Shown: positions 1-5,962, counted from the stretch's first letter. The stretch: DNA of 6,360 bases from Chroococcidiopsidaceae cyanobacterium CP_BM_RX_35 (GCA_019242465.1 JAFAVL010000692.1:1-6360), one strand, 5' to 3'. Notes: generated by a model not told the origin, from the letters alone. Program-made: numbers and translations.

Positions 1-69
1 TTAATTCAAGCGATACAACAGCAGTCTACCTTTGAAAGTGAGGTGGCTTAAAGGCATTGCCAAAACTAT

Positions 70-80
70 GACAGCCTGTC
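70..80. promoter_or_regulatory. Candidate operator dyad upstream of petJ
   Basis: GACAGCCTGTC is a perfect inverted repeat: GACA and TGTC half-sites around a 3-bp centre. It ends 2 bp before the proposed -35 box of petJ. A third, imperfect half-site (GACG, 85-88) follows TGTC after 4 bp and overlaps the -35 box. The same dyad recurs at 554-564 in the same position relative to the next promoter. BlaI/CopY-family repressors bind short dyads of this general form, and PetR, a BlaI-family protein, controls petJ in Synechocystis. Assigning this site to a PetR-like factor is inference; the repeat itself is seen directly. Confidence 0.6.
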
Positions 81-82
81 TT

Positions 83-111
83 TTGACGCTGGCAGTGGCT
101 CAATTCAGAAT
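83..111 (+). promoter_or_regulatory. Predicted petJ promoter
   Basis: The proposed -35 box is TTGACG (83-88) and the -10 box CAGAAT (106-111), separated by exactly 17 bp. Transcription would start near 118, giving a leader of about 90 nt before the petJ start codon. The spacing is identical to that of the promoter at 567-595, which supports both calls. The -10 box matches the consensus at four of six positions, so activity probably depends on the adjoining dyad's regulator. Confidence 0.55.
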
Positions 112-210
112 TATGAGCTGTATTCATGTCAACGAACTCGAACTGGCGTGCCACGCTCTTGTGCTGCGTTGACTTCGTCAAGTACATATTTACTTGAAGA
201 GAAAATGCCA

Positions 211-546
211 ATGAAAAAGCTACTGTCAGTCATCCTGCTCATAATCGCAGTGTTTACCCTTGCTGGGCGTCCAGCCATAGCTGCGGACACAGTCTCTGGA
301 GCCAAAATCTTTATTGCTAACTGCGCCGCTTGCCATGTGGGAGGTCGCAACGTTGTTGCTGCTGCCAAGACTCTGAAGAAGGAAGCCCTGGAAAAGTACA
401 ACATGAACTCTCTAGAGGCCATTATTCACCAGGTGCAAAATGGCAAAAATGCTATGCCTGCCTTCAAAAATCGTTTAAACGACAAGCAGATTGAAGACGT
501 AGCGTCTTACGTACTCGAACAATCTGAAAATGGCTGGGTAAAGTAG
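211..546 (+). CDS. petJ: Cytochrome c6, soluble lumenal electron carrier
   Basis: This is cytochrome c6 (cytochrome c553), which carries electrons from cytochrome b6f to photosystem I, and to terminal oxidase, in the thylakoid lumen. It substitutes for plastocyanin when copper is scarce. The 111-residue precursor has a Sec signal peptide at residues 1-24 (MKK start, hydrophobic core, cleavage after RPAIA). The 87-residue mature protein begins [10 protein letters not shown] and has the usual length. Heme is attached at C38-A-A-C41-H42, and the distal ligand is Met82 in AMPAF. The C-terminal [10 protein letters not shown] segment is typical of the family. An in-frame ATG lies at 205, but MKKLL at 211 matches the usual petJ start and sits 9 nt after the weak purine-rich GAAGAG (196-201). 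The promoter at 83-111 shares its operator with the following operon, pointing to joint, probably copper-responsive, control. Confidence 0.95.
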   Translation: MKKLLSVILLIIAVFTLAGRPAIAADTVSGAKIFIANCAACHVGGRNVVAAAKTLKKEALEKYNMNSLEAIIHQVQNGKNAMPAFKNRLNDKQIEDVASYVLEQSENGWVK

Positions 547-553
547 GAAGTTT

Positions 554-564
554 GACAGCCTGTC
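554..564. promoter_or_regulatory. Candidate operator dyad, second copy
   Basis: GACAGCCTGTC is identical to the dyad at 70-80 and lies just after the petJ stop codon. With flanks, 553-571 matches 69-87 at 18 of 19 bases. A second inverted pair, TGTC-N4-GACA (561-572), is perfect here and overlaps the -35 box, so a bound repressor would block RNA polymerase. It is probably read by the same regulator as the petJ site. Confidence 0.6.
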
Positions 565-566
565 GT

Positions 567-595
567 TTGACACCAACAAAAACTTAACCCATAAT
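567..595 (+). promoter_or_regulatory. Predicted promoter of the transporter/exported-protein operon
   Basis: It has a consensus -35 box TTGACA (567-572), a 17-bp spacer and a -10 box CATAAT (590-595). This is a stronger match than the petJ promoter, with identical box spacing and identical placement of the dyad 2 bp upstream. It would start transcription near 602, leaving a leader of roughly 77 nt. There is no evident terminator between petJ and this promoter, so read-through from petJ is also possible. Confidence 0.6.
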
Positions 596-666
596 CACAG
601 ATCGCAACTCTCACTCTGGTAAAGGCGTTTGAGAGGGAAGGAGACAGCCGCCTCAAGGCAGGGCGT

Positions 667-673
667 GAGGAAG
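667..673 (+). promoter_or_regulatory. Ribosome binding site deciding a GTG start
   Basis: GAGGAAG lies 5 nt before the GTG at 679. It is the only good Shine-Dalgarno match near the start of the membrane-protein gene and supports GTG initiation there. Confidence 0.6.
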
Positions 674-678
674 TTAAC

Positions 679-1899
679 GTGCTAGACCTGCTATTGGTAA
701 TAACCTTGGGATTCCTAGGGAGTTTCGGACATTGTGCCGGTATGTGTGGTCCGCTGACCGTAGCGTTCTCACTTGCTCACGGGCGGCAAGCACCTCTAAC
801 CTGGAGACAACAGCTGTACTTTCATGGTCTGCTCAATTTGGGGCGCGTACTCAGCTATGTTTTGTTTGGTGCCGGGATTGGAGCTCTCAGTTCAGTGTTG
901 GTTGCGAGCGGGCAACTGGCTGGCATTGGCAGTGGAGTTCGCCAAGGCATTGCCATATTGACTGGGATATTGCTGATCTGGTTTGGATTGGCACAGATTG
1001 CGCCAGATTTCATCCCGCGCCTTCCTCTACTGCGCTATCTCGGATGGCATAACCGGATCAGCGCGGCAATGACCAAGCTTTCTCTTAACCCTAGATGGTG
1101 GACACCCGCTCTGATAGGGATGGCTTGGGGACTCGTGCCATGCGGTTTTTTGTATGCAGCCCAAATTAAGGCAGCTTCGTCAGGTAACCTGTGGACTGGA
1201 GGCGCTACCATGCTGGCTTTTGGTCTAGGGACAATGCCAGTCATGCTGGGGGTAGGAGTGTCGGCTTCTCTGGCTAGCGCCGATCGGCGCAGCCAATTAT
1301 TTCGCATGGGGGGTTGGGTCACTCTCATCATTGGAGTCCTGACATTGCTGCGCACCGGAGATATGGTGGACTACACAGGTCATGCAGCGCTGTTCTGTCT
1401 AATGCTGGCATTGCTTGCCCGTCCTCTTAGTTGCTTCTGGCCACAGCCGTTGCGCTATCGGCGTGGACTTGGGGTAGGGGCTTTCGTTTTGTCCCTGGCT
1501 CATACTGGTCACATGCTCGATCACGCCCTGGACTGGAACCTTAATGCCCTGTCTTTCATGCTGCCAGTGTATCAGGTAGGGATGTGGGCAGGCATCTTGG
1601 CTGTGGCGTTGATGACTCCGGCTGCGCTGACTAGTTTTGACCGGATGGTGAAGCTTTTGGGAAAACACTGGCGGCATATCCATCTGCTGAGTGTCCCAGC
1701 GTTGGTTCTATGTGCCATTCACATTGTACTGACAGGTTCACACTACCTCGGCGACTTGGAGTGGACTTGGGCTAATCAGCTGCGGGTCATGCTGTTGGTA
1801 GTCAGCACTTTGGGAGTATTGCTAGTCCGTTCGCGCTTTATTTGGTCACTTTTATCGCTAGAGAGGTTTTATGCTTCATCGTTCAATGACAAGAAATAG
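679..1899 (+). CDS. SafE/DsbD_2-type transporter fused to ferric-reductase-like membrane domain
   Basis: This 406-residue polytopic inner-membrane protein has two recognisable halves. Residues 1-225 resemble the 'sulfite exporter TauE/SafE' (DsbD_2, UreH-like) family. The diagnostic N-terminal motif GSFGHCAGMCGPL spans residues 14-26 (H18, C19, M22, C23), and WGLVPCGFLYA spans 150-160 (C155). Residues about 255-390 resemble ferric-reductase-like or MsrQ heme membrane domains. Candidate heme ligands are H275 and H335-X12-H348, and the LGKHWRHIH segment matches the family's LGxxWxxLH pattern. Translation starts at GTG with a strong Shine-Dalgarno at 667-673. The gene has its own petJ-like promoter and overlaps the next gene by 29 nt, so the two are co-translated. 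I infer a role in reducing and moving a metal, most likely copper, or in passing electrons across the membrane. Neither substrate nor direction is proven. The 'sulfite exporter' label should not be taken literally. Confidence 0.82.
   Translation: MLDLLLVITLGFLGSFGHCAGMCGPLTVAFSLAHGRQAPLTWRQQLYFHGLLNLGRVLSYVLFGAGIGALSSVLVASGQLAGIGSGVRQGIAILTGILLIWFGLAQIAPDFIPRLPLLRYLGWHNRISAAMTKLSLNPRWWTPALIGMAWGLVPCGFLYAAQIKAASSGNLWTGGATMLAFGLGTMPVMLGVGVSASLASADRRSQLFRMGGWVTLIIGVLTLLRTGDMVDYTGHAALFCLMLALLARPLSCFWPQPLRYRRGLGVGAFVLSLAHTGHMLDHALDWNLNALSFMLPVYQVGMWAGILAVALMTPAALTSFDRMVKLLGKHWRHIHLLSVPALVLCAIHIVLTGSHYLGDLEWTWANQLRVMLLVVSTLGVLLVRSRFIWSLLSLERFYASSFNDKK
1861..1866 (+). promoter_or_regulatory. Ribosome binding site inside the upstream gene
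   Basis: GAGAGG lies 4 nt before the ATG at 1871, within the last codons of the membrane-protein gene. It favours 1871 over the in-frame ATG at 1886, which has no such site, and indicates translational coupling. Confidence 0.5.
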
Positions 1900-2368
1900 A
1901 AGCTGGGGATGGCTGGTTTTCTTAAGCTTGTTGGTGGCTCCAGTCTCAGCCCATACTGTCAAAGTGTCTGGGGATGTGGCTGCTCTATTTCACATTAACC
2001 CGAATCACAATCCCAGAGCTGGGCAACCGTCTCTTGCCTGGTTTGCACTCACTCGCAAAGGTGGGCAGCAGATTCCATTCGAGCAATGTAATTGCAAACT
2101 AGCGGTCTACCCCGAACCCCATCAAGAAGGCTCCCAACCTTTGCTGGAGCCGACTCTCAAGCCAGTAGCAGCCGACCAGTATCAAGGTATCCCCGGAGCC
2201 TACATCACCTTTCCCAAAGCCGGAAATTACGAACTGGAGTTGAGTGGCACCCCAAAAGCTGGAGCTACGTTCAAACCGTTTACGCTTTCATACGAAGTCA
2301 CAGTACAGCCAGGAGGCTCTTCCCCTAGTAATTCTGGGGGGATGGGGGGAATGAATATGGAACATTAA
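1871..2368 (+). CDS. Exported conserved protein with possible copper ligands
   Basis: This 165-residue protein has a Sec signal peptide at residues 1-27, cleaved after PVSA, so the predicted mature chain begins with His28. The body (about 28-145) alternates short polar and hydrophobic strands and ends in a YEVTVQPG segment, compatible with a single beta-sandwich domain. Notable residues are H41, H46 and the C73-N-C75 motif. A flexible Gly/Ser tail ends MGGMNMEH (M158, M161, M163, H165). I recall this as a conserved uncharacterised cyanobacterial type but know no assigned function. An N-terminal histidine and Met/His tails occur in periplasmic copper proteins such as CopC, so a role as periplasmic metal carrier for the adjacent membrane protein is plausible but inferred. 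The gene overlaps its upstream partner by 29 nt and shares its promoter. Confidence 0.8.
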   Translation: MLHRSMTRNRSWGWLVFLSLLVAPVSAHTVKVSGDVAALFHINPNHNPRAGQPSLAWFALTRKGGQQIPFEQCNCKLAVYPEPHQEGSQPLLEPTLKPVAADQYQGIPGAYITFPKAGNYELELSGTPKAGATFKPFTLSYEVTVQPGGSSPSNSGGMGGMNMEH

Positions 2369-2579
2369 CTAAGCTGTGGTCCATTCGTGCCTTTGTGGTT
2401 AATTATTAACAAGGGTAGTCAAACGGAGATGGTATCACTACCTTAAAAGTCTATGAAAGCTCGGAGATTTAGCTCAGTGAAATAAGATGGCTGGAGGGCA
2501 TTGAAAGCTCCCGCCTCTACGTAAGCAGGCGGGAGCAATTTACTTAGGATTAGCTATCGTTCACAACGTATGTAATTCG
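2369..2579. other. Intergenic stretch between operon and pseudogene region
   Basis: Apart from the hairpin at 2507-2536 I see no coding frame, RNA gene or clear promoter here. The short AGATTTAGCTCAGTG string near 2466 resembles a tRNA D-arm, but no T-arm or acceptor pairing follows. The stretch marks the boundary between the metal/electron-carrier operon and the degraded accessory DNA. Confidence 0.5.
2507..2536. terminator. Perfect 10-bp GC-rich hairpin, likely terminator
   Basis: GCTCCCGCCT (2507-2516) pairs perfectly with AGGCGGGAGC (2527-2536) around a 10-nt loop that contains the palindrome TACGTA. It lies about 140 nt after the operon's last stop codon. The 3' flank, AATTTACTT, is only moderately T-rich, so termination is likely but not textbook. 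GAAA before and AATTT after the stem would let it work weakly on either strand. It could instead be the end hairpin of a decayed IS200/IS605-type element; no transposase is present. Confidence 0.55.
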
Positions 2580-2756
2580 CTATGCAGGTACCATCTCCTT
2601 TTGAGACCTCATCCAATGGCGATGTTGGGCGATCACTTGGGTAAAATCATCACTCACCGATTTCAAATCAGAGGCTTGGCGACAAGTCACTACGCCCATT
2701 TCAGAACGCACCCCATCCTGTGACAACCGCACGCCTGCAAGATCAGCCATCGATAA
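2580..2756 (-). other. Unrecognised minus-strand open segment, possible gene 3' fragment
   Basis: The minus strand is open here and stops at 2580-2582. The peptide ends QVIAQHRHWMRSQKEMVPA and looks more protein-like than the plus frames. The open frame continues antisense into the MRJP-like gene, where it cannot be genuine, so only the part downstream of the break near 2757 is a candidate. I do not recognise the family. It may be the C-terminal stub of a gene joined by rearrangement to the truncated MRJP gene, or it may be chance. Confidence 0.2.
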
Positions 2757-2759
2757 TAG

Positions 2760-3485
2760 TTCGACTTCCCCCAGGATGTTGCCCTGCCAACAACCTACCT
2801 CAACGATGTGCGTTTTGACCTGCGGCGCGGTGCCGAGGGCATGGCATTTATTACAGATTCGTCTGACCAAGGAGCAAATGGGATCATTGTAGTGGACTTG
2901 GCATCGGGCGAGAGCTGGCGACGGCTGCACGACCATCCCTCAACCAAAGCCGAGGAGCCATCGAGCTACCTCCCACTTGTCGAGGGTTGCCCCCTGTTAG
3001 AGCGCCAGCCGGATGGGAAGACCAAGCCAGTCAAAATGGGGGCAGATGGGATTGCGATTAGTGCGGACGGGGCACGCCTGTACTACTGTCCGCTTATTAG
3101 CCGACGACTCTACAGCGTTGCCACTGATGCGCTAGTTGATCCCTCGCTCGATGACAGCGCAGTTGCGGCAGCCGTAATTGACGAGGGAGACAAGGGCGGC
3201 GGCGCAGACGGACTCGAATCAGACGCGGCAGGATATATTTACGCGACAAATTACGAACACCAAGCGATCCTGCGCCGTTGCCCCGATCGAGAGTGGGAGA
3301 CGGTGGTGTACGACCCATACCTGATGTGGACGGACACACTCTCGGTTGCAACGGATGGCTACCTCTACGTCACAGCTAACCAGTTGCACCGTCAGGCACG
3401 CTATCACCAAGGACACGACTTGCGCCACAAGCCCTACACGCTCTTTCGAGTCCGCATCGATGCTCAGCCTGTCTTGCTGCGATGA
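2760..3485 (+). pseudogene. 5'-truncated major royal jelly/yellow-family protein
   Basis: The 241 codons encode the C-terminal part of a bacterial MRJP/yellow-family (L-dopachrome-tautomerase-related) beta-propeller. Recognisable segments are YLNDVRFD (2796-2819), MAFITDSSD, MGADGIAISADG, LYYCPL (3078-3095), ATNYEHQAILRR (from 3243) and NQLHRQ (3378-3395), ending naturally in RVRIDAQPVLLR. Family members usually have about 350-450 residues, so roughly the first third or more is missing. Homology appears to start at FDFPQDV (2760), directly after tandem in-frame stops TAA-TAG (2754-2759). No signal peptide, ATG or ribosome binding site precedes it. A GTG at 2808 could initiate, but inside a conserved motif and without Shine-Dalgarno support. 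The rest of the frame is intact, so truncation looks fairly recent. A short expressed form cannot be excluded. Confidence 0.75.
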
Positions 3486-3503
3486 CCGCGATCTCCCATC
3501 TCC

Positions 3504-3742
3504 CTATTTCAACAAGTCCTCAATTTCCTCGTTTGTAAATCCGAACTGCCTAAAAATTCGTAGTACATAGGCAGGGGACATTTCTCCCACTCCCATATCA
3601 ATTGGGACTACCCATGTTTTGTCCTCAACGATATGGATGTATAGACTGTGATCACCTTTGCCTTCCCGATAAACGTGCAACCCCCCTCTTCTTAAAGTTT
3701 AATTAGCTGCTTCGGTTTGAGGGAGGGAACATTTTTAGGCAT
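3504..3742 (-). pseudogene. hicA: Frameshifted HicA-like toxin
   Basis: This is a HicA/YcfA-like mRNA interferase toxin, the partner of the HicB-like gene just upstream on the same strand. It starts at the ATG at 3742-3740, overlapping the hicB stop by 8 nt. It reads MPKNVPSLKPKQLIKL and then meets TAA (3694-3692). Adding one T in CTTTAAGA, making CTTTTAAGA, restores a 79-residue protein. The downstream frame (3692-3504) then reads LRRGGLHVYREGKGDHSLYI and continues through a conserved VVPIDMGVGEMSPAYVLR segment to DLLK. The probable catalytic histidine lies in GKGDHSLY. The downstream frame has no other stops, so the lesion is recent or a sequencing error. As read, the toxin is not made in full. 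Confidence 0.75.
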
Positions 3743-4001
3743 AGACTGCCCTGAGTTCGTAAATTTCTGATGCTGGCTCCTTTGACTCCACCGTCAAAAA
3801 CTCATGCAGTTCCTTAATGGGAACGGGAGCGCAGTGAACGTCAGATTTAGATATGTGAACCTCTTGAAAAGACTCAATTGCCTCCTTCAATTTTACGATT
3901 GCGCTATCCCGCGTCTCGCCCTGCCCTACAATCTCATTTTCTAGGCACAGGGCAACCCAATAGCCCGCACTTTGTCGTAGAACAGCGGTATAAAAATCCA
4001 T
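3735..4001 (-). CDS. hicB: HicB-like antitoxin
   Basis: This 88-residue protein resembles short HicB-type antitoxins with a partial RNase H-like fold. MDFYTAVLRQSAGYWVALCLENEIVGQGETRDSAI gives the alternating beta strands, and KLKEAIESF the first helix. The C-terminal end PIKELHEFLTVESKEPASEIYELRAVYA shows no obvious ribbon-helix-helix or helix-turn-helix DNA-binding domain. In HicBA systems this protein neutralises HicA, an RNase-like toxin. The order hicB then hicA with an 8-nt overlap is a common operon form. The antitoxin frame is intact while hicA is frameshifted, as expected when a TA pair decays harmlessly. The start at 4001 has no strong Shine-Dalgarno; a HicB-like short peptide in another frame lies just upstream (see findings). 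Confidence 0.75.
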   Translation of the reverse strand: MDFYTAVLRQSAGYWVALCLENEIVGQGETRDSAIVKLKEAIESFQEVHISKSDVHCAPVPIKELHEFLTVESKEPASEIYELRAVYA

Positions 4002-4522
4002 TCTGGCTGCTCTGTTAAAACAACTTTCATCTGCATTTTAGATCGGGTTTGACTGCTCCACCCACATCCCAAAATGCGCTCCAACCAAAAACTTACCCTT
4101 ACTCGGCGATTGCTCCCATCAATAACCTCTCAACTGTATTCCCATCCAAATGATTGAGGCGCAGCTAACAGTTGATTATTCTAATGAATGATTGCACTAT
4201 CAACGTATCTTTCACATTTTGAGGATTAAGGTGAGCAGTTATCGAGAGAGATTTGGTTCAACAACCATCGGGAAACTCTCAAAATTTCGCCGTACCCAAT
4301 CCATTCCCACTTCATTTAACTGGCGATGGGTGCCATTTTGGTGGTTGTAATCGTGCATGTTCAGCAGCAGGGTTAGGAGATCGGTTTTGATCCGCCGCTC
4401 ACCCGTCAACCCAATAAACTTATACTCCAACGTTACTGCTCATTCAAGAATTTAACCAATCAAGCTGAGGGAGAGAGACTGGAGTCAAAATAGATCTGTA
4501 GCCTTTCTTTCCCTGCATCACC
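4002..4522. other. Long stretch without an intact gene
   Basis: This 521-nt interval holds only fragments. One is a 13-codon HicB-like peptide frame at 4036-3998 (-). The other is an unrecognised minus-strand segment at 4239-4430. I see no tRNA, CRISPR repeat, transposase or strong dyad. TAAAAT on the minus strand near 4040 could be a -10 box for hicBA, but no matching -35 box is found. Confidence 0.5.
4239..4430 (-). pseudogene. Unrecognised gene fragment
   Basis: A 63-codon minus-strand frame begins at a TTG and encodes a peptide starting MEYKFIGLTGERRIKTDLL and ending PMVVEPNLSR. Its composition is like a real globular protein (balanced charged and hydrophobic residues, helix-like LTLLLNMHDYNH). 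It has no ATG, and a TGA lies a few codons upstream in frame. I do not recognise the family. It may be the remaining 3' end of a longer gene whose front was lost, or a genuine small gene; the evidence for either is thin. Confidence 0.25.
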
Positions 4523-5962
4523 TTGAGTCAAACTAAATCGTCCCAACCTAATGCAGATGCTGGTCATCAGTCCCTCCCGGTACGTTCCAGTCCCCAGGAA
4601 TCTCACCTAAATCGCGCCCGTGCTAGTCTACGGCAAGCACTGTCTTGGTATTCCTATCTACGCAAGCCCAGGCGATCATCCACTAAGCCAGAATGGCAAG
4701 CATCGCTGAAACCTGAACTGGAAGTTTTGACTTCCACGTTAGCCAAATTAGACCAAGGCTTGATTCGCATCGCCACATTTGGTTTAGTGAGTCGCGGCAA
4801 ATCTGCAGTTTTGAATGCTTTGCTAGGGCAGAGGATGCTGCCCACCGGACCGCTCAACGGTGTAACCCAGTGGCCTCGTTCAGTGCGTTGGGTCGCTAAC
4901 GAGAACGGCAAGATTCAGGTGGAATTGATTGATACACCTGGATTAGATGAGATTGAAGGTCAGGCAAGAGCGCAAATGGCACAGGAAGTCGCTCGTCAGG
5001 CTGACCTAATTTTATTTGTCGTGGCTGGCGACATCACACAGACAGAGTATCAGGCACTTTGCGAACTGCGGCGGGCTCAGAAGCCTTTAATTTTAGTGTT
5101 TAACAAGATAGACCTGTATCCAGAGCAAACCCGGCAAGCCATTTATCAAAATCTGCAATACCTCAGTGCTGGGGGGACTGGAGGCAGACGCCTGCAGCAA
5201 CAGTTATCGGCTGATGAGATTGTGATGGTGGCAGCAGAACCAGCTCCTCTGGAAGTCAGATGTGAGTGGTCTGATGGGCAAGTGACCTATGAATGGGAAA
5301 CGCCACCACCCCAAGCGGATGAGTTAAAGCAAAAGATTCTAGGCATTCTTAATCAAGAAGGGCGATCGCTCCTAGCGCTCAATGCCCTCATCCAAGCGCG
5401 GGATGCAGAAGCAGTGATGGCGCACAAAACTATCCAGATACGCCAAAAAGAAGCGGAAGACTTAATTTGGCAATATACCAGATACAAAGCTCTGGCAGTG
5501 GGACTAAATCCGATTGCTTTATTAGATGTAATGGGAGGAGCTGTGGCAGATTTAGCAGTCATCCGCTCTCTGGCGCGGTTATACGGTCTGCCTATGACTA
5601 GCTACGAAGCTGGAAAGATTTGGCGGAAGATTCTACTAAGTTCTGGCGGACTGCTCTTGGGTGAATTGGGCACTGGCTTACTTCTAGGGTTAGGGAAGAG
5701 TACAGCAGCGATCGCTAGCGGTGTAAATCCCACCAGTTTCTCTGCCTATGCAGGGGCTGCGATCACTCAAGCCGGGATTGCGGGTTACGGAACATACATT
5801 GTGGGGCAGGCGGCGCAGGTGTATTTAGAACAGGGCTGTACGTGGGGACAACTAGGAGCTAGTACGGTAATTCAAGAGATTTTGCATCAGGTGGAACCTA
5901 ATACAATTTTGTACCGACTAAGACGAGAGTTGGAGCAGCAGTTAAATCTACCTAAAGATTGA
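4523..5962 (+). CDS. Era-like GTPase with DUF697-like C-terminal domain
   Basis: This 479-residue protein has all main GTPase motifs. G1 is GLVSRGKS (residues 87-94), with a candidate G2 threonine in NGVTQWPRS (T115). G3 is DTPG (137-140) and G4 is NKID (194-197). The segment IVMVAAEP (about 233-240) lies where G5 would be. Residues about 315-460 form a hydrophobic DUF697-like domain with membrane-associating segments around 370-395 and 405-430. Such proteins are usually peripheral or integral membrane GTPases of unknown physiological role; I cannot assign a process. The first 50 residues are polar and poorly conserved-looking. The only in-frame start after the TAG at 4499-4501 is TTG (4523), without a clear Shine-Dalgarno, so the true start may be further in. 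Two HIP1 octamers lie inside. It faces the tlyA end convergently. Confidence 0.85.
   Translation: MSQTKSSQPNADAGHQSLPVRSSPQESHLNRARASLRQALSWYSYLRKPRRSSTKPEWQASLKPELEVLTSTLAKLDQGLIRIATFGLVSRGKSAVLNALLGQRMLPTGPLNGVTQWPRSVRWVANENGKIQVELIDTPGLDEIEGQARAQMAQEVARQADLILFVVAGDITQTEYQALCELRRAQKPLILVFNKIDLYPEQTRQAIYQNLQYLSAGGTGGRRLQQQLSADEIVMVAAEPAPLEVRCEWSDGQVTYEWETPPPQADELKQKILGILNQEGRSLLALNALIQARDAEAVMAHKTIQIRQKEAEDLIWQYTRYKALAVGLNPIALLDVMGGAVADLAVIRSLARLYGLPMTSYEAGKIWRKILLSSGGLLLGELGTGLLLGLGKSTAAIASGVNPTSFSAYAGAAITQAGIAGYGTYIVGQAAQVYLEQGCTWGQLGASTVIQEILHQVEPNTILYRLRRELEQQLNLPKD
5362..5369. repeat. HIP1 octamer
   Basis: GCGATCGC, the highly iterated palindrome of many cyanobacterial genomes, lies inside the GTPase gene. 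It supports a cyanobacterial origin for this part of the window. Confidence 0.85.
5708..5715. repeat. HIP1 octamer
   Basis: This is a second GCGATCGC within the GTPase gene. I found none in the petJ operon or the degraded middle region, though the window is too short to make that absence meaningful. Confidence 0.85.

Noticed and set aside
1..57. An 18-residue minus-strand reading frame ending at the TAA at the window edge
   Set aside because: It is too short, has no recognisable family or ribosome binding site, and lies opposite the sequence leading to the petJ promoter.
148..210. Longer N-terminus for PetJ from a start at 148 or 205
   Set aside because: A start at 148 would put a polar stretch before a normal Sec signal peptide. 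The MKKLL start at 211 matches typical cytochrome c6 precursors.
2461..2540. tRNA-like string (GGAGATTTAGCTCAGTG) followed by a stem
   Set aside because: Only the D-arm-like part fits. There is no GGTTCGA-type T-arm, no matching acceptor stem and no anticodon stem at the right distance.
2757..2936. Minus-strand open frame continuing opposite the MRJP-family gene
   Set aside because: The plus-strand frame here carries conserved MRJP motifs, so the antisense frame in this part is a shadow.
3688..3700. Programmed frameshift in hicA, because CTT-TAA resembles the prfB CTT-TGA shift site
   Set aside because: The prfB-type shift is +1, which here runs into a stop after about a dozen codons. Restoring HicA needs the other frame, and no in-phase -1 slippery heptamer is present.
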